A stretch of 64,000 bases of DNA, from the NCBI GenBank assembly GCA_916048095.2, contig OU696579.1:472001-536000 (forward strand), written 5' to 3'. The stretch is from Sacculina carcini (Eukaryota > Arthropoda > Thecostraca > Sacculinidae). Below, one piece after another: positions 52,622 to 63,728 of this stretch (position 1 is the stretch's first letter; each line of letters begins with the position of its first letter). Under the pieces are notes generated by a model that saw nothing but the letters and a program-made list of their open reading frames with translations, searched no databases and was not told the origin of the DNA. The position numbers and the translations under genes were made by a program.

Positions 52622-55600
52622 TAGTGGCATGTTGCACCAGCATGATTCACAAGGGTACACAGTGAGAGCTTGTATCAGTGTTGTTGCGAGTAAGTGTGTA
52701 TGCGTGTCTGCTAGTGTTGACATGCACGCAGGAGAGCTGTGCTCGTTAGTGCGGTCTCATAAATATTGCATGCAACAGGAGCAACATGCACAGGCAAGTT
52801 GCTATCACATTGAAGCAACATGCAGCGTATACACTGTTGCTGGAACCCGGGCAATCAACAAAACCATTATATTATGAATTAAGCCATAACATGTAGAAGT
52901 ATATAAATAGTGAATGCATTGTGATTGATTCTGCTTTGTTCAATGAAGTAATTTGTACATGAATAATAGTCTGAAGAAGTGCATTGACCTTAAATACTTT
53001 GTTATGCTCATATAAGATTAATGTTATCAAAAATTCAAAACCAACGTTAAAACAGAGCCCATTCTGTACTGAATACACGAGTTACAATCATTACACGAGC
53101 ATATGATATAAATGTCCGGTATTTCGCCAGTGTTTCTGCACTGTTTTTGCCTGCACTTTACTTTACATTATAAATTAGTGAGATAAGTTCGACTTGTGAC
53201 TCTACAATGCTTCTAGGTAGTTCTTCAAGTAAATTATATGTAACGTTAATGTTAGGACTAATATATTATTATTATTATGTGAGGCAAGATGAATTTTGTT
53301 ACCAACATATTTTGTTCTGTTAATATAACTTATCCTTGCACTATAATACATATTAAATACATTATACTATGAAAACAAGTGGTTGTTGCAATTTAATTAC
53401 CTGGAATTAATTAGTTAAACTGCGTCGTTTCTTGGATTAAGTGGCAACATTGACAAATGTGGTTCAATCGTTGTCTCTGATGACCACATCTGTTATTATG
53501 TGGAGCCATTGTGCACGTGTGTGGGCGTGTGTTCGTGCAAGATAGTTGGTCGCCAACGCATTAGCACGCACAACTTGACACTGTGAAATGCAAGCCGTGT
53601 CTTTCAGTGAGTGTTGTTGCAGTGTAAGAAGACTGCAACAATTGTATACGCAGCGACAAAAACCAAACACAGCCGCGACAGACAGAGAATAATGTGGCAA
53701 TCAACTAATGATTGACACTGTTCATCTCACTGACACGCAGTCACTGCTAGCCAGCACAATGAGGAATATATTCTCTCACTCTCGCTCTCTCCTAGCTAGC
53801 TAGCTGGCTGCAATCAGCCTTCTTCTCTGTGTCCAAACTAACTGCTTTATTCTTAAAGTCCACCTGTCCGACCTGTTCGTCCTCAGATTTCAAGTTTGCT
53901 GGAAACATAAATGCGCTCCTAAATTATCCTAGTACACAAGATAATATTTTTTCACATTCATTATAATTTTAAATGTGTAAATTTGAAATACATGCGATCG
54001 ATACTCAAGATTTTTATCAGGAAAAGGATTTGTATCTTGCTTTCCCCAAGGAGAACAATGATGTGTTTACAATCTATAAAGCTATCTAAAGTAGCATCCA
54101 TAAGAGTAGTTACAACCGGGTGATATTGACACTGATAAAATGATAATAATTATAATAATAATAGACAGGGTATTTTATAATTAGTTCCTGTTTTCAGCTC
54201 ACTAATTATTACTGCTTGACTTGAACAACTGAATACGAGCATCTATCCAGGCCAGTTTCCCAAGCACGAGCACACTGGCACCTGTCAGTGTTGAGCTGGC
54301 ACGATCTTAACTCGCAGCGCAAGCACAAACACAAGCGCAGCTCGTAATTCCAGCACCGCAGCTCAATAACCAACACTGTCTCGCCCTGCGACCATTTCAG
54401 CCCGATTACAACTCTCACTAACACACACACACACACACGCACACACATGCACACTGCGCGCGACCACCGACGTCGAGGTTTGTGAATAGACAACGAGCAG
54501 TTTTGGTCGCGTGTGACCTCTGGTGACCCCGTGATGACCCTGCATGACCCCGCTGACAGTGGTGTTTGTGCAGCATCGTGGTGACGGCTGCAATTGGCAC
54601 ACGGTGACCTCAGCACGCTGCTGTTGATGTGGTCGTTTGACCTGGGTCACTGACCCCACTCGACCTTGCAGGTCAGCGTGACGACGGGGTGGTAAATCAG
54701 TGTGGAAGTCAGGCCTGCGTTGGTTTAGCGCTGCTCAGACTGTCTCAGCCAGCTCATATATTCACACCAGCGTTGAACTCTCACTGCAACAGCGTCTACT
54801 CGCTACGTATTGCTTAACTCACTCTCTCACACACGCACGCACACACAAACACAGACACACAAACACAGAGATACATGCACACATACAAATAAATGCATAT
54901 ACAAACACATGCACGCGCATATACACGCACCTCGTACACATACGCAAACACGCTCACACACAAACACAGGTATACCAGTACACACAAACACAAACACACA
55001 TACGTACGAACATACGGACGTACAGTTGTTTCAGGGTGTGTGGCTGTCATGCATTGAAAAGGTTTCCGCTGCTGAAAAAACAAATGTGAAACAACTGTTA
55101 CTTGTGGTCGAATGAAATTGCGTATAAGCCAGGGTTTCTTAACCGGGGTATTCGTACTCCTTGGGGGGATGGGGGAACCAAAAGCTAGGTTATGGGACTC
55201 GATTTCTGGGTACTGGCATACATTATTCATGGTATATAAATAATGAAATTAGCAATGGTAAGTTTTACTAGTAATCCGTATCTAAAGTACAATAAATTTA
55301 AGCAATGAAAACACCCGTGGATTTAGAAAACATACTGCAAAATAATAGGATTGGTGATAATTATTTGAACAGTCAAGTAAAGGGGGTATGGGACCATATT
55401 CGACAATCCATTGAGGGTATGGAACCATTAAAAGGTTAAGAACCCCTGGTATAAGCTGAACTCAAGTAAAAGGTGTTCAGTATGAAAATTCACCAGGCGC
55501 AAGATAGTATCATTCATACAGCCAGGATATAATGAATACATGAATATAATCGGCTGAAGGAATGACTTTTATATTTAACAAAAAGACTTAATAATGAAGT

Positions 55601-55699
55601 GAAAAATAAATCCATTAATTGATATGTGTCCGCGTCAGATAATCTCGCAAATTTTACAAGTATTTGTACTCCAGAGAAAAATGTGTGTGTGTGTGTGTG

Positions 55700-55737
<38 letters not shown>

Positions 55738-56938
55738 GTGCTGGTGGGGTGTTGAATTAGAGGTCATAGCACAGGTATCATTTTCAGTATACTGTGTGAG
55801 CAGACATGCATATAAGATCATTATGTATTTTTCTGGTGTGTTTTTGCGTATGCTGGTGAATATTATGTGTTTAATTCAATTTAGGCTTAGTTTTAATATG
55901 ATTATCATATAAGCGGCATACACTGTGATAGTAAACGCTAAATTATTTGTAAATTATCCATGCATACCTACTTGTAAATTATCCATGCATGTATTGTCAA
56001 TGGTGTCACTGATAAAAATTTCATTTCTCAAATATATTGAAAACATCTCTCCGTCCATTATTGTTCATTGTTATTGTTGTTAATTATTCTCTATTTAGTA
56101 ATACTTATTGTTATTTGTTGGATTGATACTATGGAGTGTAATAGGATTGATTGTTGGTTGTTGTTTTTTATTTAATAATACTCTTATTTGTCTGTTGATT
56201 GTTGTTGATTGTTGTTGATTGTTGTTGATTGTAATGTATTCAATTTTTATTTTTATTTATTATTATTTATTCATATTTATTGTTGATTGTTGTTATTTAT
56301 TGAGGAGTGTGGGCGGAGTGACATTATGCAGTATTATCGGATGACTTGTTTATAACCGTTATCGGATGTTTTGAATATATTAAATTGTTTATTGTTATTT
56401 ATTTATTATTTTGTTTTCAAACTCTCTTCTCTCAAGAATTTTTTACTTTATGATTTCTTTTTCTCTCTACAACTTTTGAGCGCTTCTGGTACATGGGGTC
56501 ACCGCAGGGTGGTAATAGTTCTTGCACTGCTGGTGGTAATAGTGCTTGCACTCTTCCCATGCTACTGAATTTGCCTATAATTAATAATAATAATACTAAT
56601 GATAATAATAATAATAACAATTACATATTTCCCATATACAATGAGAAAGCCACCAAATATTCCTGTAATTAATAGCAATATTATCATTAAATGTAAAAAT
56701 AGTGAGTGAAACAGGCGTGACGTACTTGTGGCTGGCAATTGAATCACTTGATGATGAGAACCACAGTAGCGGCACACTGACACACACTGACACACACTGA
56801 CACACACTGACACACACTGACACACACTGACACACACTGACACACACTGACACACACTGACACACACTGACACACACTGACACACACTGACACACACTGA
56901 CACACACTGACACACACTGACACACACTGACACACACT

Positions 56939-56971
<33 letters not shown>

Positions 56972-58302
56972 ACACACACTGACACACACTGACACACACT
57001 GACACACACTGACACACACTGACACACACTGACACACACACACACACACACACTGACACACACTGACACACACTGACACACACTGACACACACTGACACA
57101 CACTGACACACACTGACACACACTGACACACACTGACACACACTGACACACACACACGCTCCACTATACACAGTCAACTGTACAGGAAAGTGTTGAGTGA
57201 CCGAGACAGTGAGTTTGACCCCGCCCCCATTTGGCTGGGGGGCGGGGGTTGGGGCATGCCTATTAAAAACTACCCAACTTATCAAAATTCACCTTTTTGT
57301 TTATGCAAGTATTAGTAGCATGTGCTTTAATAGCAGCATAACACACAGCATAGCCGAAGGTAGTGCGCAGCTTACTCATATAACATTTCGCCTCTCTCAG
57401 AGATAACATTGGCAGCGTGACATGCAAAATACCCTTAAACAAAGCGAGCATTATGAGCACAAGAGCAGTTTGAGCAAACACACTCAATATGTCACAGATA
57501 ATAGCAGCATTTCCAATCTGATTCAATATGGCAATATTCACCGAGCTGTGTCAGGCCGTAATATAACCGCTGACTGATGAAGAGATGGGGTAAATGCAGA
57601 GCACTGTCAACCATCAACGGCAGAGTATGAGAGAAAAAGTGCTCCCTCCTCTTTCTTGACAGGCGGCCAAAATTCTCCAGCAGACGTTCAGCTAGATCAT
57701 TCTCGCAGCGGTCTGCATTTGACGAGTCTTCAACAACCAGACTGACACTGTGACACAGAGCAAGTGGAACAAGGTGGAATTAGCTCAGTTTACTAGCACT
57801 GCGACAACGGATAACATTAATGTTAAACGAAATCAGCAATATATAATGCTTAAAAACGAGAAATTACTCTAACAAAATTGCACCATAAAGATACAATTAG
57901 TCCGTAAAAGCGTGGACAACAAGAAAAATGGCATTTCAGTTTGTGTTTTATGCGTTGATTGTTGATTTATTCGTCCTGATTGTGGGCATCATAGGAAAAG
58001 TGTGCTGGTGGGATGAAAAGTTGTATGTGCGTCTATGTGATTTGTTTCATATATGGGTTCTCTTCAAGTACATTTGCACCCAACTGGCGACATAGAGAAG
58101 TGTTTCTGGTTTCCCCGGCATTTTATCTAATGTCAGACACTGAAATATTGGCGCATATGCATGACACTAACTAGCAAAGTCGATGTATTTGCTTCATGTT
58201 TTCTGCCAGTTCAGTGAAGGAGCTGATGGAATGCAGTTGTTGAAGTCGCGACTGCAGAGCTGGCCAGAAAGGAAGATCAGTCGGCAGTAACACGGAGGCC
58301 AT
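35429..58302 (-). CDS. Divergent PARG-like protein lacking catalytic motifs, 16 exons
   Basis: Coding exons in transcript order: 58302-58172, 57741-57542, 51678-51531, 51164-51098, 50780-50562, 48648-48523, 48301-48113 (GC donor), 47962-47236, 46984-46768, 44439-44315, 44020-43886, 43513-43269, 42830-42084, 41806-41597, 35769-35646 and 35481-35429. Every phase joins, giving about 1220 residues. I align these to PARG in order: [39 protein letters not shown] (family LxxLLAxxFFxxFP); [22 protein letters not shown] with the family YFxR...PxGxVxFxR; LDCWLQC; VCFAG (family VDFAN); FELSPVELL (RFxINPEL); LSID (VAIDAL); ITQWLAAS...VVYT; HWTVGQL (WTVGDL). The GGG-X6-8-QEE loop is replaced by an acidic [10 protein letters not shown] stretch, and NWGCG and TGYA are missing. 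Residues 361-1092 form a low-complexity insertion with a basic NLS-like patch ([11 protein letters not shown]). I infer a non-catalytic ADP-ribose-related or scaffold protein, probably nuclear. Confidence 0.72.
35798..36162 (-). repeat. 3' LTR of the gypsy element
   Basis: 365 bp, starting TGTGGCG and ending CACCACA. By eye it is identical to the copy at 40752-41116. It is the 3' LTR because gag and pol read on the minus strand. Confidence 0.95.
36163..36176 (-). other. Polypurine tract
   Basis: On the element strand GGTGGGGGAGTCT lies directly before the 3' LTR. Such a purine-rich stretch primes plus-strand DNA synthesis. Confidence 0.75.
36177..36664 (-). other. Non-coding 3' part of the gypsy internal region
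   Basis: About 490 bp between the pol stop and the polypurine tract. No env-like or other convincing frame. Confidence 0.6.
36665..39862 (-). CDS. pol: Gypsy Pol polyprotein
   Basis: About 1065 residues, open throughout. Domains in order: aspartic protease ([11 protein letters not shown]); reverse transcriptase ([22 protein letters not shown], then YLDDVLVFS); RNase H ([13 protein letters not shown], then LLTDHKPL); integrase zinc finger (HSLSHPGIT...[12 protein letters not shown]); integrase core ([32 protein letters not shown], supplying the D, D and E); and a GPY/F-like module ([10 protein letters not shown]). It starts in the -1 frame relative to gag and overlaps the gag stop, so it is probably made by ribosomal frameshifting. 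No internal ATG is needed; the coordinate given is only the first TTG of the open stretch. Confidence 0.93.
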   Translation of the reverse strand: MSHVGKLERQAMVAAPYGLPLLTVAARIGTIWLNFVVDTGAGVSIIPPSVVSTLSLQPTSVRISAANGQPMSVHGEVRLDIVLQKLRRKFAWTFVVSDAVSPLLGHDFLTHFKLVVDCHNRCIRDTTTLLRVPAKSNDEQYVGLVVNDLSHLSSPVRSLLTQHATLLAPRSVCENVTMPVQHTIDTGSAAPVFARPRRLTADKEQSAKSAFEALMQAGVVRRSNSPWSSPLHMVAKKTPGEWRITGDYRALNARTVPDRYPLPHIQDLSARLAGMTLFSKLDLLQAYHQVPMSKADTAKTAVITPFGLFEYVFMPLGLKNAGATFQRLMNTILSHLKCTFVYLDDVLVFSQNEEQHLRDLSAVFDVFERHGLRLSLDKCSFFQSSVDFLGHKVTAAGVCPPDAKIAAINDFPVPTDSSSLRRFLGMVGFYRRMIPGFANIVHPLSERTKHQPNNKSLALNDEELAAFDIIKQSLASACTLPHPLPHCSHMQLVTDCSSTAAGAALHQMVDGVPQPISFFSKKLSAAQRKYSVYDRELLAAYYSVLHFRHYLEGRSVTLLTDHKPLVSAFISPNVAKSDRQQRHWSYINEYVSDVQYIRGAENMVADCLSRSVSAVQVDVFDLPAIARAQVDDAETQAAAASLTPFMTSGDQPLLCDTSTPYSRPFLPLKCRRSVFDQMHSLSHPGITASVKLLKSRYVWPQMEKDIKSWVRACTECQQTKITRHTKSPLTEFAVPSERFECVHIDLVGPLPPATPRGQPFSTPYRYILTCIDRASRWSEAIPLQDITAVAVADAFMTHWVSRFGVPLRVVTDRGTQFESELFRELSQLVGFHRIRTTAYRPQSNGLVERLHRVIKTSIMARKQCWLSALPVVMLGIRLLPTESGISPFTAVTGSNMLCPRVPTGDTVSTKAQHEFVLDLTKRMQEVDFHKLSAGTSHNTSPSYVPPRLMTCEHVWVRVDRVRRPLEAPYRGPFRVISRSPKVFVISLPTGGSETVSIDRLKPAVVTVQSASPTTSTSCTPTPAPRTPAALRPAPVPVPRASPPTPVTTRTGRKVRFTKHPDYHYF
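39841..40716 (-). CDS. gag: Gypsy Gag protein
   Basis: Open frame of up to 291 residues; the likely start is the internal Met of [13 protein letters not shown]. The capsid-like region shows [31 protein letters not shown] and ELFEEIIA, words seen in many invertebrate gypsy gags. The nucleocapsid motif is a variant knuckle, [18 protein letters not shown]. It ends in the frame overlap with pol. Confidence 0.88.
   Translation of the reverse strand: MPCIILYIFFCYFHWLHFFVKMNDRPMETGFEEHVNAVAIKAPPFMEGAVDGWFVVLEAQFHLRNITAESTKFFYVLSSLPPNVVSRLPPSTLQEQNYSSLKAEVVQLYQRTKSELFEEIIAKQQFTGRPSVNMAELQTTAAKVGVSDDLVRHQFIKTLPPTIGAVLAAQQTMALKDMAKLADELMPLLSANTPARSASAFNTHASQQPTAGQSRSSRNFSMQPFRHGQRPRVCRWHVFYGNSARKCKPWCQWPNKTAGLQMEPSSRSSSPAPVARSRAMPTTPDCHTSEN
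40733..40750 (-). other. Primer-binding site matching tRNA-Trp
   Basis: Directly inside the 5' LTR, one base from its end, the element strand reads TGGTGACCCCGACGTGAT. From memory this is complementary to the 3' end (with CCA) of animal tRNA-Trp over all 18 bases. Confidence 0.8.
40752..41116 (-). repeat. 5' LTR of the gypsy element
   Basis: 365 bp, TG...CA ends, same length as the copy at 35798-36162 and, by eye, the same sequence. It should carry the element promoter. Confidence 0.95.
44640..46148. other. PARG-like intron 9, distal part
   Basis: No exon recognised. It includes TG/CA clusters at 45000-45050 and 45210-45250 and AT-rich sequence. Confidence 0.45.
46149..46600 (+). mobile_element. 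3' fragment of a CR1/L2-type LINE in PARG-like intron 9
   Basis: The translated piece [19 protein letters not shown] matches WSAKSFSFYAPRLYNSLP of the LINE at 30.5-32.5 kb. The 3' UTR ends GCGCTATATTAAATACATG and then (TTG)n at about 46573-46598, comparable to the other copy's tail. Only the last 60 codons and the UTR survive. It is antisense to the host gene. Confidence 0.75.
48946..49395. repeat. Compound TG-rich microsatellite in PARG-like intron 5
   Basis: About 450 bp of TG with GTGTGAG and TATG interruptions, split by a unique stretch at about 49040-49095. The open Cys-Val frames over it are artefacts. Confidence 0.9.
49899..50062. repeat. 23-bp minisatellite, about seven copies
   Basis: The unit AACAAACTAGCTTCAATGAT plus GAG is tandemly repeated with almost no divergence, inside PARG-like intron 5. 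The uniformity suggests recent amplification. Confidence 0.95.
51880..52432 (+). mobile_element. Probable degraded LINE 3' end in PARG-like intron 2
   Basis: The 3' end AGCGCCATAACAAATACATG followed by GTTG-rich sequence (52420-52438) matches the tail of the LINE at 32.5 kb (GGGCGCTATAACAAATAC). The upstream 500 bp is pyrimidine-rich like the 3' coding part of those LINEs, but I see no clear protein match. Confidence 0.45.
52540..52618. repeat. (TG)n microsatellite
   Basis: A pure TG run of about 80 bp in PARG-like intron 2. Confidence 0.95.
52700..55121. other. PARG-like intron 2, middle part
   Basis: No exon or gene recognised. CA-rich blocks lie at 54420-54450 and 54830-55000. Confidence 0.45.
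55130..55448. mobile_element. hAT-type MITE, 319 bp
   Basis: The ends are inverted repeats: CAGGGTTTCTTAACC at 55130-55144 and GGTTAAGAACCCCTG at 55434-55448. The element is flanked by a perfect 8-bp duplication, GTATAAGC, at 55122-55129 and 55449-55456. Eight-base duplications and CAGGG ends are typical of the hAT superfamily. There is no coding capacity, so it is a non-autonomous copy. It lies in PARG-like intron 2. Confidence 0.92.
55680..55735. repeat. (TG)n microsatellite
   Basis: A TG run of about 55 bp with one CG interruption. Confidence 0.9.
56455..56600 (+). repeat. Interspersed repeat, copy 2
   Basis: Shares GCACTCTTCCCATGCT, CGCAGGGTGGTAATAGT and TAATTAATAATAATAAT with 17960-18085. 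An internal duplication of GGTGGTAATAGT distinguishes this copy. It ends in TAATAA repeats, which suggests a retroelement 3' end. Confidence 0.65.
56772..57156. repeat. 10-bp minisatellite (CACACACTGA)n
   Basis: About 35 near-perfect copies, broken by two short pure (CA)n stretches, in PARG-like intron 2. Long Val/Ser/Cys/Gln open frames over it are repeat artefacts. Confidence 0.95.
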
Positions 58303-58925
58303 CTATGTTCATTGGTAGCACTGCCAGTACATCTGCAGTTCGCGTCTACACCGTGCAAGAGAATACATGATACAACAGATATTAGCTGGTGCACGCTGCA
58401 ACAACTCAACTTGCTAACTTGCAACTTCAATTCAACATAACAGAATGATCGGGCCAAGGTTGAAAGAGAAAATCGATGGAGTTTGTTGTCTGAAGACAGA
58501 AAAACAACGGGAATAGACAAATACCTGAATAAGACTTGAATACACTAAATAAAATTGACAATCTAGCACCGTTGTTTCACATTTCACAAAGCAAAACTTA
58601 CTTTCGGGGATCATTACATCTCACTATGAATATCTTACTGATAATGTATTACATGCATGCTACTATACTTTTTTGTCAAATTATATTATGAAATATTAGA
58701 TTACATTTATGTATTATATTATACAATTATATTATAGAATTATAGTAAAATTTGTAATATAGTTATAATAATTGCACAAAATATCTGGCGCACTATTAAA
58801 TTCTTGTTAAGATTGCCTGTATTGTACTAGCCACATGCTAAAATTATTTTGCCTTTAAAAATAATTATGTCAAAGCCAGTAGTAAAGTTTGCATCGGGAG
58901 CCAAACCATTGAATCTCAATAGGGG
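58303..58925. other. Upstream region of the PARG-like gene
   Basis: The coding start at 58302 follows directly after an AG acceptor, so the 5' UTR is probably spliced. A strong donor (CCGAAA followed by GTAAGT) at 58602-58600 is a candidate end of a non-coding first exon. No TATA box or other clear promoter element. Confidence 0.4.
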
Positions 58926-58929
58926 CGTA

Positions 58930-59265
58930 ACTAAAAAAAAGGTTAAATGCCTAAGTGACAGCTGCTTCACGGGAAGAAGTCGAAGCTTAAGAACACACAG
59001 GTGTGTCCCGTGCAGCTCGCTGCCACCGCAGAACCGACCCTCTCCACGCTATGGTGCCACAAGAACGGAAGACGTCTTAGAGAGGGCCACCTCCCCAGAA
59101 TGCATGTCACAACTCATGACTGATATTTGGTACCATTTACTGCTGGGTGGACAGGGCTGGGTGGGATTATAGAATTCGCCCAATGAAATTCTGCTCTGCC
59201 GGGTTTCGAACCACGGACTTCCCGCTTGTGAGGCGGGTGTGCTACCACTACACCACGGAGTCCAC
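58930..59265 (-). mobile_element. tRNA-Val-like SINE
   Basis: Read on the minus strand from 59265, GGACTCCGTGGTGTAGTGGT starts a tRNA-like head. It has an A box, an anticodon stem-loop CCCGC-CTCACAA-GCGGG (anticodon CAC, valine) and a B box GGTTCGAAACC. The acceptor and T stems have several mismatches, so it is not a working tRNA. The SINE body follows toward lower coordinates with a TGGTACC word. The 3' limit is a guess. Confidence 0.6.
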
Positions 59266-59858
59266 AAACAATTACAATGTCACAATACAAGTACAATCAT
59301 AATGTCACAATTGTGTGTAATTACCTTGGATAGCACGGGTTAACAGCACGTTCACGGTATTCACGTTTCAAGTTCACATAAATGTGTGAATACACTACGA
59401 GAAATTGAAAACACTGCATTGTTGAGCATTGACAACAGAGGGCGCTGCAATCGCGACTGTCTATTTTAGTTGCATCTCGTCGGCGAACAGCCAGTGGGCC
59501 AGACAAAAAGTCATTCTGACGGTTCGAATTTGAATGACACGCAGTCACATTGACAATATCTTCCTGCGTGATGTTCGTATGTGACAGTGTCTGGGACACG
59601 AAGTCATTAGTTGAATGAATAGTACACAGGATGAGCAACGTTTATCTTTCCTTATGTCAAAGCCACGTGATATTTCGTCGTTGGCACTTCATACAGAGAG
59701 TTCACTAAACATGTCGTCACATTTATATTGACTTCAAGCATATAAGTAAAAAACAAACACAAAAATCGATAAATGCAAGGCAGTGAAAAATCACAGCCAG
59801 AGTCAACAAGATAACTTGAGCGTTGGAAACTCGTGCATCATGATCATCATGTTGATCA

Positions 59859-62249
<2,391 letters not shown>

Positions 62250-62403
62250 TTCGCTGAGTAAAACAATTCACAGAACACAAGAAGCGTTGTCGACGACGAG
62301 CCACGCGTTATACAGGCGCTCAAATCACGACCGAACAGGCGGGGAGAGAGAGAGAGAGGAAAGAGGGAGCAGCGGAAAACCAGTGCCATAACTGCCAGGC
62401 AGT

Positions 62404-62428
62404 GTGACGTCACGATTTTCAGCCAATC
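62404..62428. promoter_or_regulatory. CRE and CCAAT box upstream of beta-tubulin
   Basis: About 160 bp upstream of the ATG, a perfect palindromic cAMP-response element TGACGTCA lies at 62405-62412, and a CCAAT pentamer at 62423-62427 reads as ATTGG on the gene strand. A (GA)n stretch at 62342-62357 lies between them and the gene. No TATA box seen. Confidence 0.5.
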
Positions 62429-62429
62429 A

Positions 62430-63728
62430 GAGACGGCCATCTAGCAAAAGGGCGCGCATATTCAAGGCTGTGTAGTGCGAGCGCGGTGAGGAACTTTCAC
62501 GAATTGGCGGAACACAGCTGTACGTGATTACGAGGAAGTAGGGTGTGTGCGTTCAGGTGGTCGCTGTGAAACACGCGCTGTTATTCAGTGTGAGCTCTAC
62601 TGCACATGGCTGTTGCTGCGATATTGTTGGTGGTGTTGAATTCGTACAGTCATGCTTGCCGGCTCCGGGACGCAAGATAGCCAAACAGGAGGAAATTTCT
62701 TGTAAAACCTGGAAAACTGAAACTAATATTCAACATCAACTACAGTGTATAATTTGTTATAGCACCCATTATAACAGGCGTGCATACAAACACCTAGAAC
62801 TGAAACGTTAAATTTAACAATAAGACAAAATAGGATTCCTAAGATTTCTATAGACTCCTAGGACTCCTATGGATTTCAGGGCAATTTCTTTTTCAACACA
62901 AGACACATAATATTTTCCATGCTGCAAGCATTGACAATGTGAATGTTTGTTCCGTGTGGCAAGCAAAGCGACAAGTTATTTATCGTGCAGTGTCATTGTC
63001 ACACGCTGTTCGCAACATTGAAAACAGAGGCATTATGCGGAAACATTTGCTTGTTCGTGAAGACGGCTTCTGTGCGAATTTACTCAGCTAACTCAATTGT
63101 CAAGCGAGACGCAAATGGATGGATTTAATTAGAGTCTGAATTCGACCGACATTGCAGACAGCATCGCCAAGTAGTTTGACACGCTGCTTCTTATTCATAT
63201 ATCGTCGTTGGTTCTGCATTTCGTCATTGAGTGCAACGCAAGTGAGATGGAGAGAATAAGAGAGAGAATGATTTCAGGCAAATTGCATCAATGAGCTGAT
63301 GAATGTGTGTCTGCAACAATTATCCTCCGTGTGAGATGTTGGCCAAACTGGAAAATTAATCACGCCCATATCAAGTACAAGGAAATAACGTGCGTATGGC
63401 TCCCAGCTACCGCCTTCATAATTGAGCGGCCCTGATGCGTCTGGTTCAGTGATAAGATGAGGACCATTTAATGCATGTTGTCGCTGCACGAGCGAATTAC
63501 TGCACGAGTAATTGCACCACACAGTTAGTTGTCTAGTGAGCGCTTCAACTCAAACCTAATGAAAGCATTTGCATATTCAAGTGAAATTGTGGAGTCGTCG
63601 GCGACTAAACTGGCTGTCCCGCTGTTCTGCAGGGATGTTCAAATACAATCTGGGATTAAAACAGCACCTGTTTCTAACACAGTTGCCAGCCAATCTTGAT
63701 GTAGCGATCATCTAGCAATAATCTTGCG
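62430..63728. other. Right-hand intergenic sequence
   Basis: About 1.3 kb upstream of beta-tubulin. The small open frames (for example 62545-62811 and 63522-63274) have no recognisable homology or splice context. I see no gene here. Confidence 0.5.

Noticed and set aside
56562-57285. Long Val/Ser/Cys/Gln open frames
   Set aside because: Pure translation of the 10-bp (CACACACTGA)n array.
57263-57541. Extra exon of the PARG-like gene
   Set aside because: Exons 2 and 3 already join in phase, with the family's usual spacing between the LP and FF motifs.
58602-58614. ATG before a GTAAGT donor as the PARG-like start
   Set aside because: Joining it to the next exon is out of phase and hits a stop. 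The ATG at 58302 gives the conserved N-terminus.
59170-59265. A functional tRNA-Val gene
   Set aside because: Two mismatches in the T stem and three in the acceptor stem, and it is fused to SINE body sequence.
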